The notes under the pieces: model-generated
Told to the model about the DNA's origin: nothing
Database searches by the model: none
Seen by the model: only the letters and a program-made list of their open reading frames with translations
Program-made: the position numbers and the translations under genes
Assembly: GCA_016788945.1 (NCBI GenBank)
Contig: JAEUSA010000443.1
Span: 1 to 9,232, forward strand
Reading direction: 5' to 3'
DNA: 9,232 nt
From: Leptospiraceae bacterium
GTDB lineage: Bacteria; Spirochaetota; Leptospiria; Turneriellales; Turneriellaceae
Shown: in pieces, positions 1 to 7,761 of the stretch
Position numbering within the stretch: position 1 is the stretch's first letter
Layout of the letters: each line of letters opens with the position of its first letter

Positions 1-552
1 ATGCTTTCGGGCACGACCATGTTCACCGGTGTGCTGATATCGATGCGCCTGATTGCCGAAGAAAAAATGCAGGGAACTATTGAGCTGCTGTTTACCTCGC
101 CGATTACCGAAACCCAGCTTATCTTGGGCAAGTTTTTATCGGCGCTGCTGTTTCTGGCGATTCAGGCGCTGCTGACGCTGCCGATTCCATTGCTCGTGGT
201 GCTTTATGGCGGTTCGAACCTCGGTCATCTGCTCTCAGGTTTTATCGGCGTGTTGCTCATCGGTGCGGCGACTGCAGCCGTCGGTACTTTCTATTCATCG
301 CTGACGCGCATTCAGTTGCTGGCGGCGCTGATGACCGGCGCCAATATTATCTTCTTTCTGCTGTTAGGCTCGCTGTCGCCCTTTGTCGACCAGCCGGTCA
401 AAAGTATGATGCGCGAATTCAGTTTTTATGTGCACTTTATGGATTTTGAAAAAGGCGTCATTTCGGTGAAGAATGTGCTGTTTTATATCAGCATTATTAC
501 CGTTTATCTTTATGCCGCATCTCTATCGTTGGCGTCGCGCAGGTGGCACTGA
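1..552 (+). CDS. ABC-2 type transporter permease, GldF-like (5' end outside window)
   Basis: Membrane permease subunit of an ABC transporter. The visible 183 residues hold the family signature near residues 16-44: a membrane segment end, then an Arg, an acidic EE pair (residues 20-21), GTIELL and the TSPI...LGKF stretch. This is typical of GldF/ABC-2 permeases. Hydrophobic segments follow at roughly 48-70, 77-100, 106-125 and 157-177, and the protein ends in SRRWH, like the family's usual ending. Family members are about 240 residues and carry some 50-60 residues before the EE motif, so the real start almost certainly lies upstream. The ATG at base 1 is probably an internal Met. The next gene starts on its stop codon and encodes the GldG-like partner, which strongly supports the assignment. 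The substrate is unknown. In Bacteroidetes GldF/G belong to gliding and secretion, but related pairs occur widely in non-gliding bacteria, so gliding should not be inferred. Confidence 0.85.
   Translation: MLSGTTMFTGVLISMRLIAEEKMQGTIELLFTSPITETQLILGKFLSALLFLAIQALLTLPIPLLVVLYGGSNLGHLLSGFIGVLLIGAATAAVGTFYSSLTRIQLLAALMTGANIIFFLLLGSLSPFVDQPVKSMMREFSFYVHFMDFEKGVISVKNVLFYISIITVYLYAASLSLASRRWH
541..546 (+). promoter_or_regulatory. Shine-Dalgarno AGGTGG that fixes the start of the GldG-like gene
   Basis: AGGTGG sits five bases before the ATG at 552, inside the last codons of the permease gene. An in-frame GTG at 543 lies within this motif and so would have no ribosome site at the right distance. The ATG at 552 is therefore the better start. 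Confidence 0.6.
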
Positions 553-2399
553 TGCAGAATTGGTTAAACAAAGCCAGAAGTTATCTCGCTGCGGCGCTCA
601 CGTTTTCGCTGCTGCTCGCCTATGTCGCCTCGGGTATGGCAACGAAGGGGTTTGGGTATTTCGTTCTGCTGTTTATCGCCGGGCTGATTTTTACGGGCAG
701 CGGTCTGCTGCTCTATGCTGCGTATAAAGGTGCAGAACGGCAGGGCGGAACTTTTCGTCTGCTGCAGCTTGCCTACTGGTTGGCAGCATTTTCGCTTTTC
801 TGCTATTACTTGCAGATCGATTTCTTCTGGACGAAGCTTGCTGGTGAGAACGCGCAGGGCACAGCCGAACGCCTGCGGCAAATTATCCAGATCGTCTATT
901 TCAGCGGTTTTGCCGTTGCACTCATTTCTCTGTTGGTTGCCACAGCGGTAAAAACCGAAGCGCGGCACGCGCAGGGTGCAGTGCTGACGTTAGGCGGATT
1001 GTTGCTTTTTCTGGTTTCACTCAACTACTGGTCGCATATCCGTCCCGCCGCGGTCGATATGACGATGATGCGGAAATTTTCCCTTTCTCCCGAAAGCAGG
1101 GAATTGCTCAAGGGAATCGAGGGTGAGGTGCGAATCACTGCCTTCTATTCGCAGAATTTTTTCAGCGATCTCTACCGCGATACCGATCTGCTGTTGCGGG
1201 ATGCTGTCTCAGCCAACAGCAAAATTTCTTATACATTTGTCGATCCGCTGCGCGAAAAGGAACTTGCCGACCAAAAGGGTGTCGACCGCATCGGAACAAT
1301 TCTCGTTGAAAGACCCGACGGCAATGAGGTAGAGAAACAGGGCGAGGCGGGCGGAAAAAAGCAACGCGCGAAAAACAGTACGACATTCGAGATTCTTGAT
1401 GAAGATGGTATTAAACGTTTTGAGCGCGAGCTGATCAGCAATATCGTGCACGTGGCGGGTAAAAAGCGGAATATTTATTATTCGCAGGGCCATGAAGAAA
1501 AATCTGTTTCAGGAAATTTTAAAGACGATACCATTGCCACTTTCGATGAGAATCTGCGCGCGTTGCGCCATCACCTGAAGCAGCTCTCACCGGCTGAGGG
1601 TTTTCCGGTCAAGATGCCGCAGGCCGATCTGGTTCTGGTGTTGGGCCCGCGCCGCGATTTTACACCAGCAGAAAAAGCCACTTTGAAAAAATATTTCGAA
1701 GACGGCGGCAAATTGCTCATCGCGTTAGATCCCGAATCGCCGGCAGATTTTTCATTTCTGTTGTCGCCGCTTAAGGTGAAGTATGCGCGCGAACGCGTGC
1801 ACAGCGATATGGCGCTACCGCCGGGCAAAACAACGCTGCAGTCGATGAATTATTCAGAGCATGCGATTACGGCTCCGTTTGTGAAACGCCCAGAAGAACG
1901 CAAACTGACGATTTTTCCTGGCGCAGGGTATTTTGAAACCTCGAACGATACCACGGCCTTATCGGCTGCGGATTATGACGTGAACTATTTTCTGCTCAGC
2001 CACTTTACGAGCTGGATAGATAAAATACCCAACGGCGTGCGCGACGATAAGAAAGAACCGATTGCCTCATTCAAAATCGGCCTTGCGGCAAAATCAAAAA
2101 AGAATGCAGGTCGACTGATCTTTGTCGCCGACTCTGATTTTATAGTGAACAAGTTCATCTATATGCACCAGAATATGGAACTCGCCGCGCGCATGATCGG
2201 TTGGTTGATTGAAGATGAAAAGCTAACTGGCGTAGTCGCCGGCAAGTATGACGATGAAAAGGTCAAACTTACCGGCATTAAAGATACTCTGGTTTTCCAT
2301 TTGTTTCTTTATATTTATCCCGGTCTCATCTTGTTGACCGGGTTTTTCATCGTACGTGCAAAGCGCCGGCGTATGTCTGACCGCGCAGGGAGCCATTAA
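552..2399 (+). CDS. GldG-like ABC transporter auxiliary membrane protein
   Basis: Predicted 615-residue partner of the preceding permease. Hydrophobic segments lie at about 10-28, 34-56, 70-88, 110-131 and 142-160. A large soluble, probably extracytoplasmic part follows, resembling the ABC_transp_aux domain of GldG proteins. Features seen are a FSLSPES stretch soon after the last N-terminal helix, VRITAFYS as the first beta strand, and IYYSQGHEE at 308-316, which matches the family's YF..GHGE-type motif. A single C-terminal membrane helix (about 582-602) is followed by a basic tail (RAKRRR), which suggests the C-terminus stays in the cytoplasm. A lysine-rich, low-complexity insert (GEAGGKKQRAK, encoded near 1340-1375) looks like a surface loop. 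The ATG at 552 overlaps the permease stop by one base (TGATG), implying translational coupling. Function beyond being an accessory subunit of an ABC exporter or efflux system is not known. Confidence 0.8.
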   Translation: MQNWLNKARSYLAAALTFSLLLAYVASGMATKGFGYFVLLFIAGLIFTGSGLLLYAAYKGAERQGGTFRLLQLAYWLAAFSLFCYYLQIDFFWTKLAGENAQGTAERLRQIIQIVYFSGFAVALISLLVATAVKTEARHAQGAVLTLGGLLLFLVSLNYWSHIRPAAVDMTMMRKFSLSPESRELLKGIEGEVRITAFYSQNFFSDLYRDTDLLLRDAVSANSKISYTFVDPLREKELADQKGVDRIGTILVERPDGNEVEKQGEAGGKKQRAKNSTTFEILDEDGIKRFERELISNIVHVAGKKRNIYYSQGHEEKSVSGNFKDDTIATFDENLRALRHHLKQLSPAEGFPVKMPQADLVLVLGPRRDFTPAEKATLKKYFEDGGKLLIALDPESPADFSFLLSPLKVKYARERVHSDMALPPGKTTLQSMNYSEHAITAPFVKRPEERKLTIFPGAGYFETSNDTTALSAADYDVNYFLLSHFTSWIDKIPNGVRDDKKEPIASFKIGLAAKSKKNAGRLIFVADSDFIVNKFIYMHQNMELAARMIGWLIEDEKLTGVVAGKYDDEKVKLTGIKDTLVFHLFLYIYPGLILLTGFFIVRAKRRRMSDRAGSH

Positions 2400-2455
2400 G
2401 CGGGCGGCGGACAGGCATTTGCCCGGGCCGTCGCAGCTGAACAACCACCCGAGCT
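2400..2455 (+). other. 56-base intergenic gap, the only real gap in the window
   Basis: This GC-rich spacer separates the ABC module from the dehydrogenase. It holds the 8-base palindrome GCCCGGGC at 2421-2428 and a possible 5-bp stem (2401-2405 with 2421-2425) with a long loop. No T-run follows, so it is not a convincing intrinsic terminator, and I see no clear -35/-10 pair. An in-frame TGA at 2438-2440 limits how far upstream the next gene could start. If a promoter for the downstream genes exists it would be here or in the end of the GldG-like gene, but the sequence does not show it. Confidence 0.5.
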
Positions 2456-3253
2456 ATGCAACTCAAAGGCAAAACAGTATGGATTACCGGCGCGAGTTCG
2501 GGTATCGGGCGTGCTCTGGTTTTGGATTGCGCACGGCGCGGCGCCAATGTCGTACTTTCGGCGCGCAATAACGCGCAGCTGAAGGCGGTGCAGACCGAAG
2601 CCCGGCTGAATGCCGGTAATTCACTGGTGATCCCCCTTGATTTGACAAAGTATTCGCAGTTTGGCAAAAGCGTTGCGCAGGCGCTGAAAAAATTCGGTGC
2701 GGTGGATTATCTATTTAACAACGGCGGCATCAGCCAGAGATCGCTGGCGCACGAGACCCATATGAAGGTCTACGAAGAAATCATGGCGGTCAATTATCTT
2801 GGCAATATTGCGCTCACTCTCGAGCTGTTGCCTCATATGCGCGAGCGCAAAAGCGGTGCTATTACCGTTATTTCGAGCGTCGCCGGCAAACTCGGCACCC
2901 CTTTGAGAACAGGATATTCAGCCAGTAAGTTCGCGCTGAGCGGTTTCTACGAGGCGCTTAGGGCAGAAAACTGGCGTGAAAACATACAGGTCACGATGGT
3001 CTATCCGGGTTTTGTGCGTACGAACGTGTCGATCAACGCACGCACTGGGTCGGGTAAGCCGCAGGGCAAAATGGACAGCGCGCTGGAAAAGGGCATATCT
3101 GCCGAAGAATGCGCCCGCCGTACGGTTGACGCCGTGGTGGCAGGTAAAAATGAAGTCTATATCAGCGGCGCGCGGGAGCGCTTCGGTGTTTACATGAACA
3201 GGTTTTTTCCGGGGTTGTTTACGAAAATTATCCGTAAGGCGAAGGTTACATGA
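2456..3253 (+). CDS. Short-chain dehydrogenase/reductase (classical SDR, DHRS7B-like)
   Basis: NAD(P)-dependent oxidoreductase of 265 residues, a typical length for a classical SDR. The Rossmann nucleotide motif TGASSGIG is at 11-18. Arg37 after the second strand (SARN) suggests an NADPH preference. The PLDLT strand end at 60-64 carries the adenine-contacting Asp62. The NNxG motif appears as NNGG (88-91) rather than NNAG. The catalytic set is N113, S141, Y154 and K158 (YSASK), and a YPG-VRT loop follows. It resembles the DHRS7/DHRS7B branch, whose bacterial members are often annotated only as SDR; the substrate is unknown and may be a lipid or steroid-like alcohol or ketone. The start is limited by an upstream in-frame TGA at 2438. 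The ribosome site is weak (GAG two bases before the ATG). The stop overlaps the next gene by four bases (ATGA). Confidence 0.9.
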   Translation: MQLKGKTVWITGASSGIGRALVLDCARRGANVVLSARNNAQLKAVQTEARLNAGNSLVIPLDLTKYSQFGKSVAQALKKFGAVDYLFNNGGISQRSLAHETHMKVYEEIMAVNYLGNIALTLELLPHMRERKSGAITVISSVAGKLGTPLRTGYSASKFALSGFYEALRAENWRENIQVTMVYPGFVRTNVSINARTGSGKPQGKMDSALEKGISAEECARRTVDAVVAGKNEVYISGARERFGVYMNRFFPGLFTKIIRKAKVT

Positions 3254-3840
3254 CAGCGCACCGGTTTGCGCTTGTTGTTTGTGTTTTTTTTATCTGCGCA
3301 CTTTCGGCTTGCCGAAAGGTTGAGAGCTTTATCGACGAGTCACGCCGGTTTGAGGCGTTTCAGGGAGCGACGGAGCAGTTTTCGCTGGCGGCAACTCCGC
3401 GCGAAATTCAGCGTCTTGTTGTGAATTTTTATGCTCCCGATTGTCCACCGTGCGAAAAAGAAATACCGGCCATAAAGAAATTTTACGAGAAGTACCGCAA
3501 TAACAAGGCTATCGGTTTTTTTGCCATCGGTTCATCGCTGAAGGCAATTGAACAGAATCCAAAACCCGGTAAAGATCCACCCGTGAGTAGGGAGCAGATT
3601 CGCTCAGAGCTGAAGCAATTCAGTCAGAAGTATGCATCCGACTGGCCACAATATCTGGCAGACGGAGAAGACCTGAGGGCTTGGCGCATCACAGGATTTC
3701 CGGAGACATTTCTGTTCGTGCGCGTGAATGATCGCTGGCAACTCAGCCGCAAAATTATCAGCGAAATCAGTTTTGAGACTCTCGAGAGTTTTGCCGCAGG
3801 CGGCGCGGCACAGGAAAACAGTGTCGGATCATACCGGTAG
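3250..3840 (+). CDS. TlpA-like thioredoxin-fold lipoprotein (CPPC)
   Basis: A 196-residue exported thiol-disulfide protein. Residues 1-21 form a signal peptide: a basic start, a hydrophobic core and the lipobox LSAC with Cys21, so it is probably a lipoprotein anchored at the outer face of a membrane. The thioredoxin active site is CPPC (Cys65, Cys68) after the strand VVNFYAPD. The cis-proline is Pro151 in TGFPETFLF. The residue before the first Cys is Asp, where thioredoxins and TlpA usually have Trp. About 30 residues (roughly 95-125) are inserted between the second strand and the helix, as in TlpA/ResA relatives. Likely role: reducing or exchanging disulfides of exported proteins; the partner is unknown. 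GAAGG at 3241-3245 gives a good ribosome site four bases before the ATG. The ATG overlaps the SDR stop (ATGA), and the 3' end overlaps the next gene by 20 bases. Confidence 0.85.
   Translation: MTAHRFALVVCVFFICALSACRKVESFIDESRRFEAFQGATEQFSLAATPREIQRLVVNFYAPDCPPCEKEIPAIKKFYEKYRNNKAIGFFAIGSSLKAIEQNPKPGKDPPVSREQIRSELKQFSQKYASDWPQYLADGEDLRAWRITGFPETFLFVRVNDRWQLSRKIISEISFETLESFAAGGAAQENSVGSYR
3812..3815 (+). promoter_or_regulatory. Shine-Dalgarno AGGA supporting a GTG start for the first kup gene
   Basis: AGGA lies five bases upstream of the GTG at 3821. Starting there gives an N-terminus that matches the second Kup protein almost residue for residue in length. An ATG at 3728 in the same frame would add 31 residues that have no counterpart in the paralog and would lie wholly inside the lipoprotein gene. 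Confidence 0.65.
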
Positions 3841-5803
3841 GCACGGGCGCGTCACCGTCGCGGGCCTGCTGGTTTCGCTGGGTATAATTTACGGTGACAT
3901 CGGTACCTCACCACTCTACGTTCTTTCGGCAATTTGTAACGGTAAGCAGATTACGCGTGATCTGATCTATGGTGGGCTGTCGTGCGTCTTTTGGACGCTG
4001 ATGCTCGTCACTACTGTCAAGTATGTCATCGTCACACTGCGCGCCGATAACAAGGGTGAGGGGGGCATATTCTCTCTTTATACGCTTGTGCGCCGGCGCG
4101 GCCGCTGGTTGATTTTTCCCGCGGTGCTCGGCGGCTGCGCACTGCTCGCTGACGGCATGATCACACCACCGATTTCGGTATCGTCAGCCGTCGAAGGTCT
4201 CGAATACCTGATTCCGGGAATTCCCACGGTAAAGATTGTACTCGTGATTCTGACCGTGTTGTTTTTCGTGCAGCAATTCGGCACCAATGCCGTCGGCCGT
4301 GCATTCGGCCCGATGATGCTCGTGTGGTTTGCCATGCTGGCGGTGTTAGGTGTCATGCATATTCGGCATCATCCCGAAATTCTGCAGGCTGTTAATCCTT
4401 ACCATGCATACCATCTGCTGACCGAATATCCGAAAGGCTTCTTTATCTTGGGCGCGGTTTTTCTCTGCACGACGGGTGCAGAAGCCCTGTATACTGATCT
4501 CGGCCACTGCGGCAAAGGCAACATTCGTGTGACTTGGGGCTTTGTCATGGTTGCGCTGCTCCTCAACTATTTCGGGCAAGGCGCGCTGTTAATCGGTCTC
4601 GAGGGTCAAATGGTATCGCTCGAAGGTAAGCTCGCGAGCGGTCTGACGCCTTTTTATGCGCTGATGCCGCCATGGTTTTTACCGGCGGGTATTGTGATCG
4701 CGACCACTGCGACGATTATTGCATCGCAGGCCCTGATCAGCGGCACGTATACGCTGATCGCAGAGGCGATTCGCCTGAATCTGTGGCCTAAAGTACGCAT
4801 TAAGTATCCGTCGATTCTTAAGGGGCAGATCTACGTGCCGAGCGCGAACCGTATTTTGTGGCTCGGTTGCTGCGGTGTGACGCTGTACTTTCAGAAGGCA
4901 GCAAATATGGAAGCCGCGTACGGTCTGGCGATCACGCTCAATATGATCGTGACGACACTCTTGCTCTCGGTGTTTCTCAACATGCGCGGTTCGAGTTCTC
5001 CCGTCGTGGCGCTGACGCTGGTTAGTTTTCTTTCGATCGAAATGTCTTTTCTGGTCGCAAATCTCGATAAATTTCCGCACGGTGGTTATGTGTCGCTGAT
5101 CATGGGCCTCGGTTTTTTTGTCGTTATCTGGTCATGGTACTCTGCGCGCAAGATACGCAATCGTTATACTGAATTTGTCAGGCTCGAAGAATATTACGAT
5201 ACTTTGCACAACCTGAGCCACGATACTTCGATCGGCAAATACTCAACCAACCTCGTCTACATGACCTCGGCGAACAATAAATACGAGATCGAATGGAAGG
5301 TGGTCTATTCGCTGCTCTATAAACAACCCAAACGGGCGGATATCTATTGGTTTGTACACGTCGACGTGACCGATGAACCTTATACGCGCTCGTGCGTTGT
5401 CGACGTGCTCGTGCCGAACGACGTGATTCGCGTCGATTTTAAATTGGGCTTTCGTGTAGAACCCCGCATCAATCAGTATTTTCGTAAGGTCGTAACCGAA
5501 CTTGTGCAGCGCGGCGTGGTCGACATCACCAGCCGCTATGCATCGCTGCATGAAAAGAATATCATCGGCGATTTCCGTTTTATTGTTTTAGACCGCGTGC
5601 TCACGCACGATAACGAACTCAATTTTTATGAAAAGATCGTAACTTCGTTGCACCGCCTGTGGAAGGTACTCTGCCCGGGTGAAGAGAAAGCGTTTGGCCT
5701 CGATACTTCGATTGTCGAAGTCGAACGCGTACCGCTCATTGTCTCGAAGCCGCGCGAATTCAGTCTCGACATCCATTTATCTTCAGACGAACAGAAAATC
5801 TAA
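3821..5803 (+). CDS. kup: Kup-family low-affinity potassium uptake protein, copy 1
   Basis: Potassium importer of the inner membrane, probably a K+/H+ symporter of the KUP/HAK/KT family; 660 residues against about 622 for E. coli Kup. The first helix carries [11 protein letters not shown] with Asp26. [14 protein letters not shown] holds Asp111, where E. coli Kup has Glu. [13 protein letters not shown] holds Glu221. These three acidic positions correspond to those implicated in ion transport in E. coli Kup. About 12 membrane helices run to near residue 438, then a cytoplasmic domain of some 220 residues ends in the family-typical [15 protein letters not shown] region. The start is taken as GTG at 3821 (AGGA five bases before; N-terminus aligns with copy 2), overlapping the lipoprotein gene by 20 bases. 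Odd points: Cys230 replaces the usual Phe in GHFG, and Cys39, Cys351 and Cys525 are absent in copy 2. The TAATG junction couples it to copy 2. The symbol kup is by family; the exact start is less certain than the identity. Confidence 0.93.
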   Translation: MSDHTGRHGRVTVAGLLVSLGIIYGDIGTSPLYVLSAICNGKQITRDLIYGGLSCVFWTLMLVTTVKYVIVTLRADNKGEGGIFSLYTLVRRRGRWLIFPAVLGGCALLADGMITPPISVSSAVEGLEYLIPGIPTVKIVLVILTVLFFVQQFGTNAVGRAFGPMMLVWFAMLAVLGVMHIRHHPEILQAVNPYHAYHLLTEYPKGFFILGAVFLCTTGAEALYTDLGHCGKGNIRVTWGFVMVALLLNYFGQGALLIGLEGQMVSLEGKLASGLTPFYALMPPWFLPAGIVIATTATIIASQALISGTYTLIAEAIRLNLWPKVRIKYPSILKGQIYVPSANRILWLGCCGVTLYFQKAANMEAAYGLAITLNMIVTTLLLSVFLNMRGSSSPVVALTLVSFLSIEMSFLVANLDKFPHGGYVSLIMGLGFFVVIWSWYSARKIRNRYTEFVRLEEYYDTLHNLSHDTSIGKYSTNLVYMTSANNKYEIEWKVVYSLLYKQPKRADIYWFVHVDVTDEPYTRSCVVDVLVPNDVIRVDFKLGFRVEPRINQYFRKVVTELVQRGVVDITSRYASLHEKNIIGDFRFIVLDRVLTHDNELNFYEKIVTSLHRLWKVLCPGEEKAFGLDTSIVEVERVPLIVSKPREFSLDIHLSSDEQKI

Positions 5804-7761
5804 TGGCACAGAACGGCTCACACCACAGACTCAGCGCGGCGGGACTCATCGTCGCACTCGGCATTATTTACGGCGACATCGGAACCTCACCGTTGTATGT
5901 GTTTTCCGCGATTGCCGGCAGGCGTGTTATTACCGAAGATCTGATTTTAGGCGGGCTCTCCTGTGTATTCTGGACGCTCACGCTGATTACGACAATCAAG
6001 TACGTCACGGTGACGCTTAGAGCCGATAACCACGGTGAGGGTGGCATTTTTTCGCTCTATACCTTGGTCCGTCGCCGCAGCCGCTGGCTGATTATCCCGG
6101 GCGTCATTGGCGGTTGCGCGCTGCTCGCTGACGGTATGATTACGCCGCCGATTTCGGTTTCATCAGCAGTAGAGGGATTAGAAGCCCTGATGCCCAATAT
6201 ACCGACGGTGAAAATCGTCGTCGTGATTCTCACGGGGTTATTTATCTTTCAGCAGTTCGGGACGAGTATTGTCGGCCGTTGGTTCGGCCCGATCATGTTT
6301 GTCTGGTTCACGATGATTGCCGCCTTCGGCTTAATGCACCTCATCAAGAACCCAGCGGTGCTCAAAGCGTTGAATCCTTATTATGCCTATCATTTGCTCG
6401 CAGAATACCCGCATGGTTTCTGGATTTTAGGTGCCGTGTTTCTGTGTACAACCGGCGCCGAGGCGCTCTATACCGATCTTGGTCACTGCGGTTTACGCAA
6501 TATTCAGGTAAGCTGGATCTTTGTCAAAATTTCCTTGCTGCTGAATTATTTCGGCCAGGCAGCGTTTATGTTAACGTTGAATGGACAGACTCTCGACGCC
6601 AGCGGAAAAACCGCTGCGGGATTAACCCCATTCTATTCACTGATGCCTGCTTGGTTTCTCCCCGCGGGAATTTTTATTGCCACGATTGCGGCGATCATCG
6701 CTTCGCAGGCGATTATCAGCGGTGCATTTACGCTCATCGCCGAAGCCATACGTCTTAACCTGTGGCCGAAAGTGCGCATCAAGTACCCCTCGAACCTCAA
6801 GGGCCAGATCTATGTTCCGAGTGCGAACCGCATTCTGTGGATAGGCTGCATTGCCGTCATACTTTGGTTCCAGCGCGCGTCGAACATGGAAGCCGCATAC
6901 GGTCTGGCGATTACGTTTGATATGATGATGACGACCACACTCTTAGCGGTGTTTCTCGCGTCGCGATCAAAAACGATGGTGACTCCGCTCACTGCGTTTT
7001 TCGGGTTTCTCGCAATCGAGGTGTCGTTTCTCATCGCAAATCTGGAGAAGTTTTCGCACGGTGGTTGGGTTACGCTGGTTATCGGTATTCTGTTGTTTCT
7101 CACCATGTGGTCATGGTATTCCGCGCGTAAAATCCGTAACCGCCTCGTTGAATTTGTGCAGCTTTCCGATTATTTTGACATATTGCATGAACTCAGCCAT
7201 GACACGTCGGTGCCCAAGTATGCGACGAATCTTGTCTATCTGACTTCGGCCAATAATCCCGGTGAAATTGAATGGAAGGTGATTTATTCGCTGTTCTACA
7301 AGCAGCCAAAGCGTGCGGATGTCTACTGGTTAGTGCACGTCGACGTAACCGATGAACCGTATACCATGGCGTACAAGATCGACGTGCTGGTGCCGAACGA
7401 TGTCATTCGCATTGATTTTAAACTCGGTTTCCGTGTTGAACCGCGTATCAACCAATTCTTCCGTAAGGCGGTTTCGGCGTTGGTAGAAGAGGGGGTGGTC
7501 GATATCACCAGCCGCTATGCCTCGCTGCATCAGAAGAATATTCTTGGTGATTTCCGCTTCATTATATTCGACCGTGTTTTGAGCCACGATAACCAGCTGA
7601 ATATCTATGAACGGTTGGTCACGACTGTCTACCGCGTGCTCAAATCGGTTTGCCCTACCGAAGAAAAAGCTTTTGGACTCGATACCTCGATTGTAGAAAT
7701 TGAGCGCGTGCCGCTGATCGTATCGAAACCGAGAGAATTCCAACTGGAGCGTTTGACCTGA
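5803..7761 (+). CDS. kup: Kup-family low-affinity potassium uptake protein, copy 2
   Basis: Second potassium transporter, 652 residues, a close paralog of copy 1. In one hand-aligned 64-residue stretch (RIKYPS through VFL..R) 48 positions are identical. It keeps Asp25 in [11 protein letters not shown], Asp110 in [10 protein letters not shown], Glu219/220 in GAEALYTD and the same Cys in GHCG. About 12 membrane helices extend to near residue 437, followed by the same cytoplasmic domain. The tail after SKPREF is shorter (six residues) than in copy 1 (thirteen). Codon third positions differ heavily from copy 1 even where protein is identical, so the duplication is old and not recently converted. 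The ATG at 5803 overlaps the stop of copy 1 by one base. No good Shine-Dalgarno is visible before it, so translation probably depends on ribosomes finishing copy 1. The gene ends in a TGATG junction with the carboxylase gene. No regulatory element specific to it is seen. Confidence 0.94.
   Translation: MAQNGSHHRLSAAGLIVALGIIYGDIGTSPLYVFSAIAGRRVITEDLILGGLSCVFWTLTLITTIKYVTVTLRADNHGEGGIFSLYTLVRRRSRWLIIPGVIGGCALLADGMITPPISVSSAVEGLEALMPNIPTVKIVVVILTGLFIFQQFGTSIVGRWFGPIMFVWFTMIAAFGLMHLIKNPAVLKALNPYYAYHLLAEYPHGFWILGAVFLCTTGAEALYTDLGHCGLRNIQVSWIFVKISLLLNYFGQAAFMLTLNGQTLDASGKTAAGLTPFYSLMPAWFLPAGIFIATIAAIIASQAIISGAFTLIAEAIRLNLWPKVRIKYPSNLKGQIYVPSANRILWIGCIAVILWFQRASNMEAAYGLAITFDMMMTTTLLAVFLASRSKTMVTPLTAFFGFLAIEVSFLIANLEKFSHGGWVTLVIGILLFLTMWSWYSARKIRNRLVEFVQLSDYFDILHELSHDTSVPKYATNLVYLTSANNPGEIEWKVIYSLFYKQPKRADVYWLVHVDVTDEPYTMAYKIDVLVPNDVIRIDFKLGFRVEPRINQFFRKAVSALVEEGVVDITSRYASLHQKNILGDFRFIIFDRVLSHDNQLNIYERLVTTVYRVLKSVCPTEEKAFGLDTSIVEIERVPLIVSKPREFQLERLT

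Noticed and set aside
543..551. GTG at 543 as the start of the GldG-like gene
   Set aside because: It falls inside the AGGTGG ribosome site that is ideally placed for the ATG at 552, and it would add only three residues.
2401..2430. Possible terminator hairpin in the 56-base gap
   Set aside because: The stem is about five base pairs with a 15-base loop and no T-run follows. The 8-base GCCCGGGC palindrome alone has no room for a loop.
3821..7761. The kup pair as a recent segmental duplication or a direct repeat that could recombine
   Set aside because: Third codon positions differ throughout and long identical runs are absent, so the duplication is old. I see no repeat borders or mobile-element ends around it.
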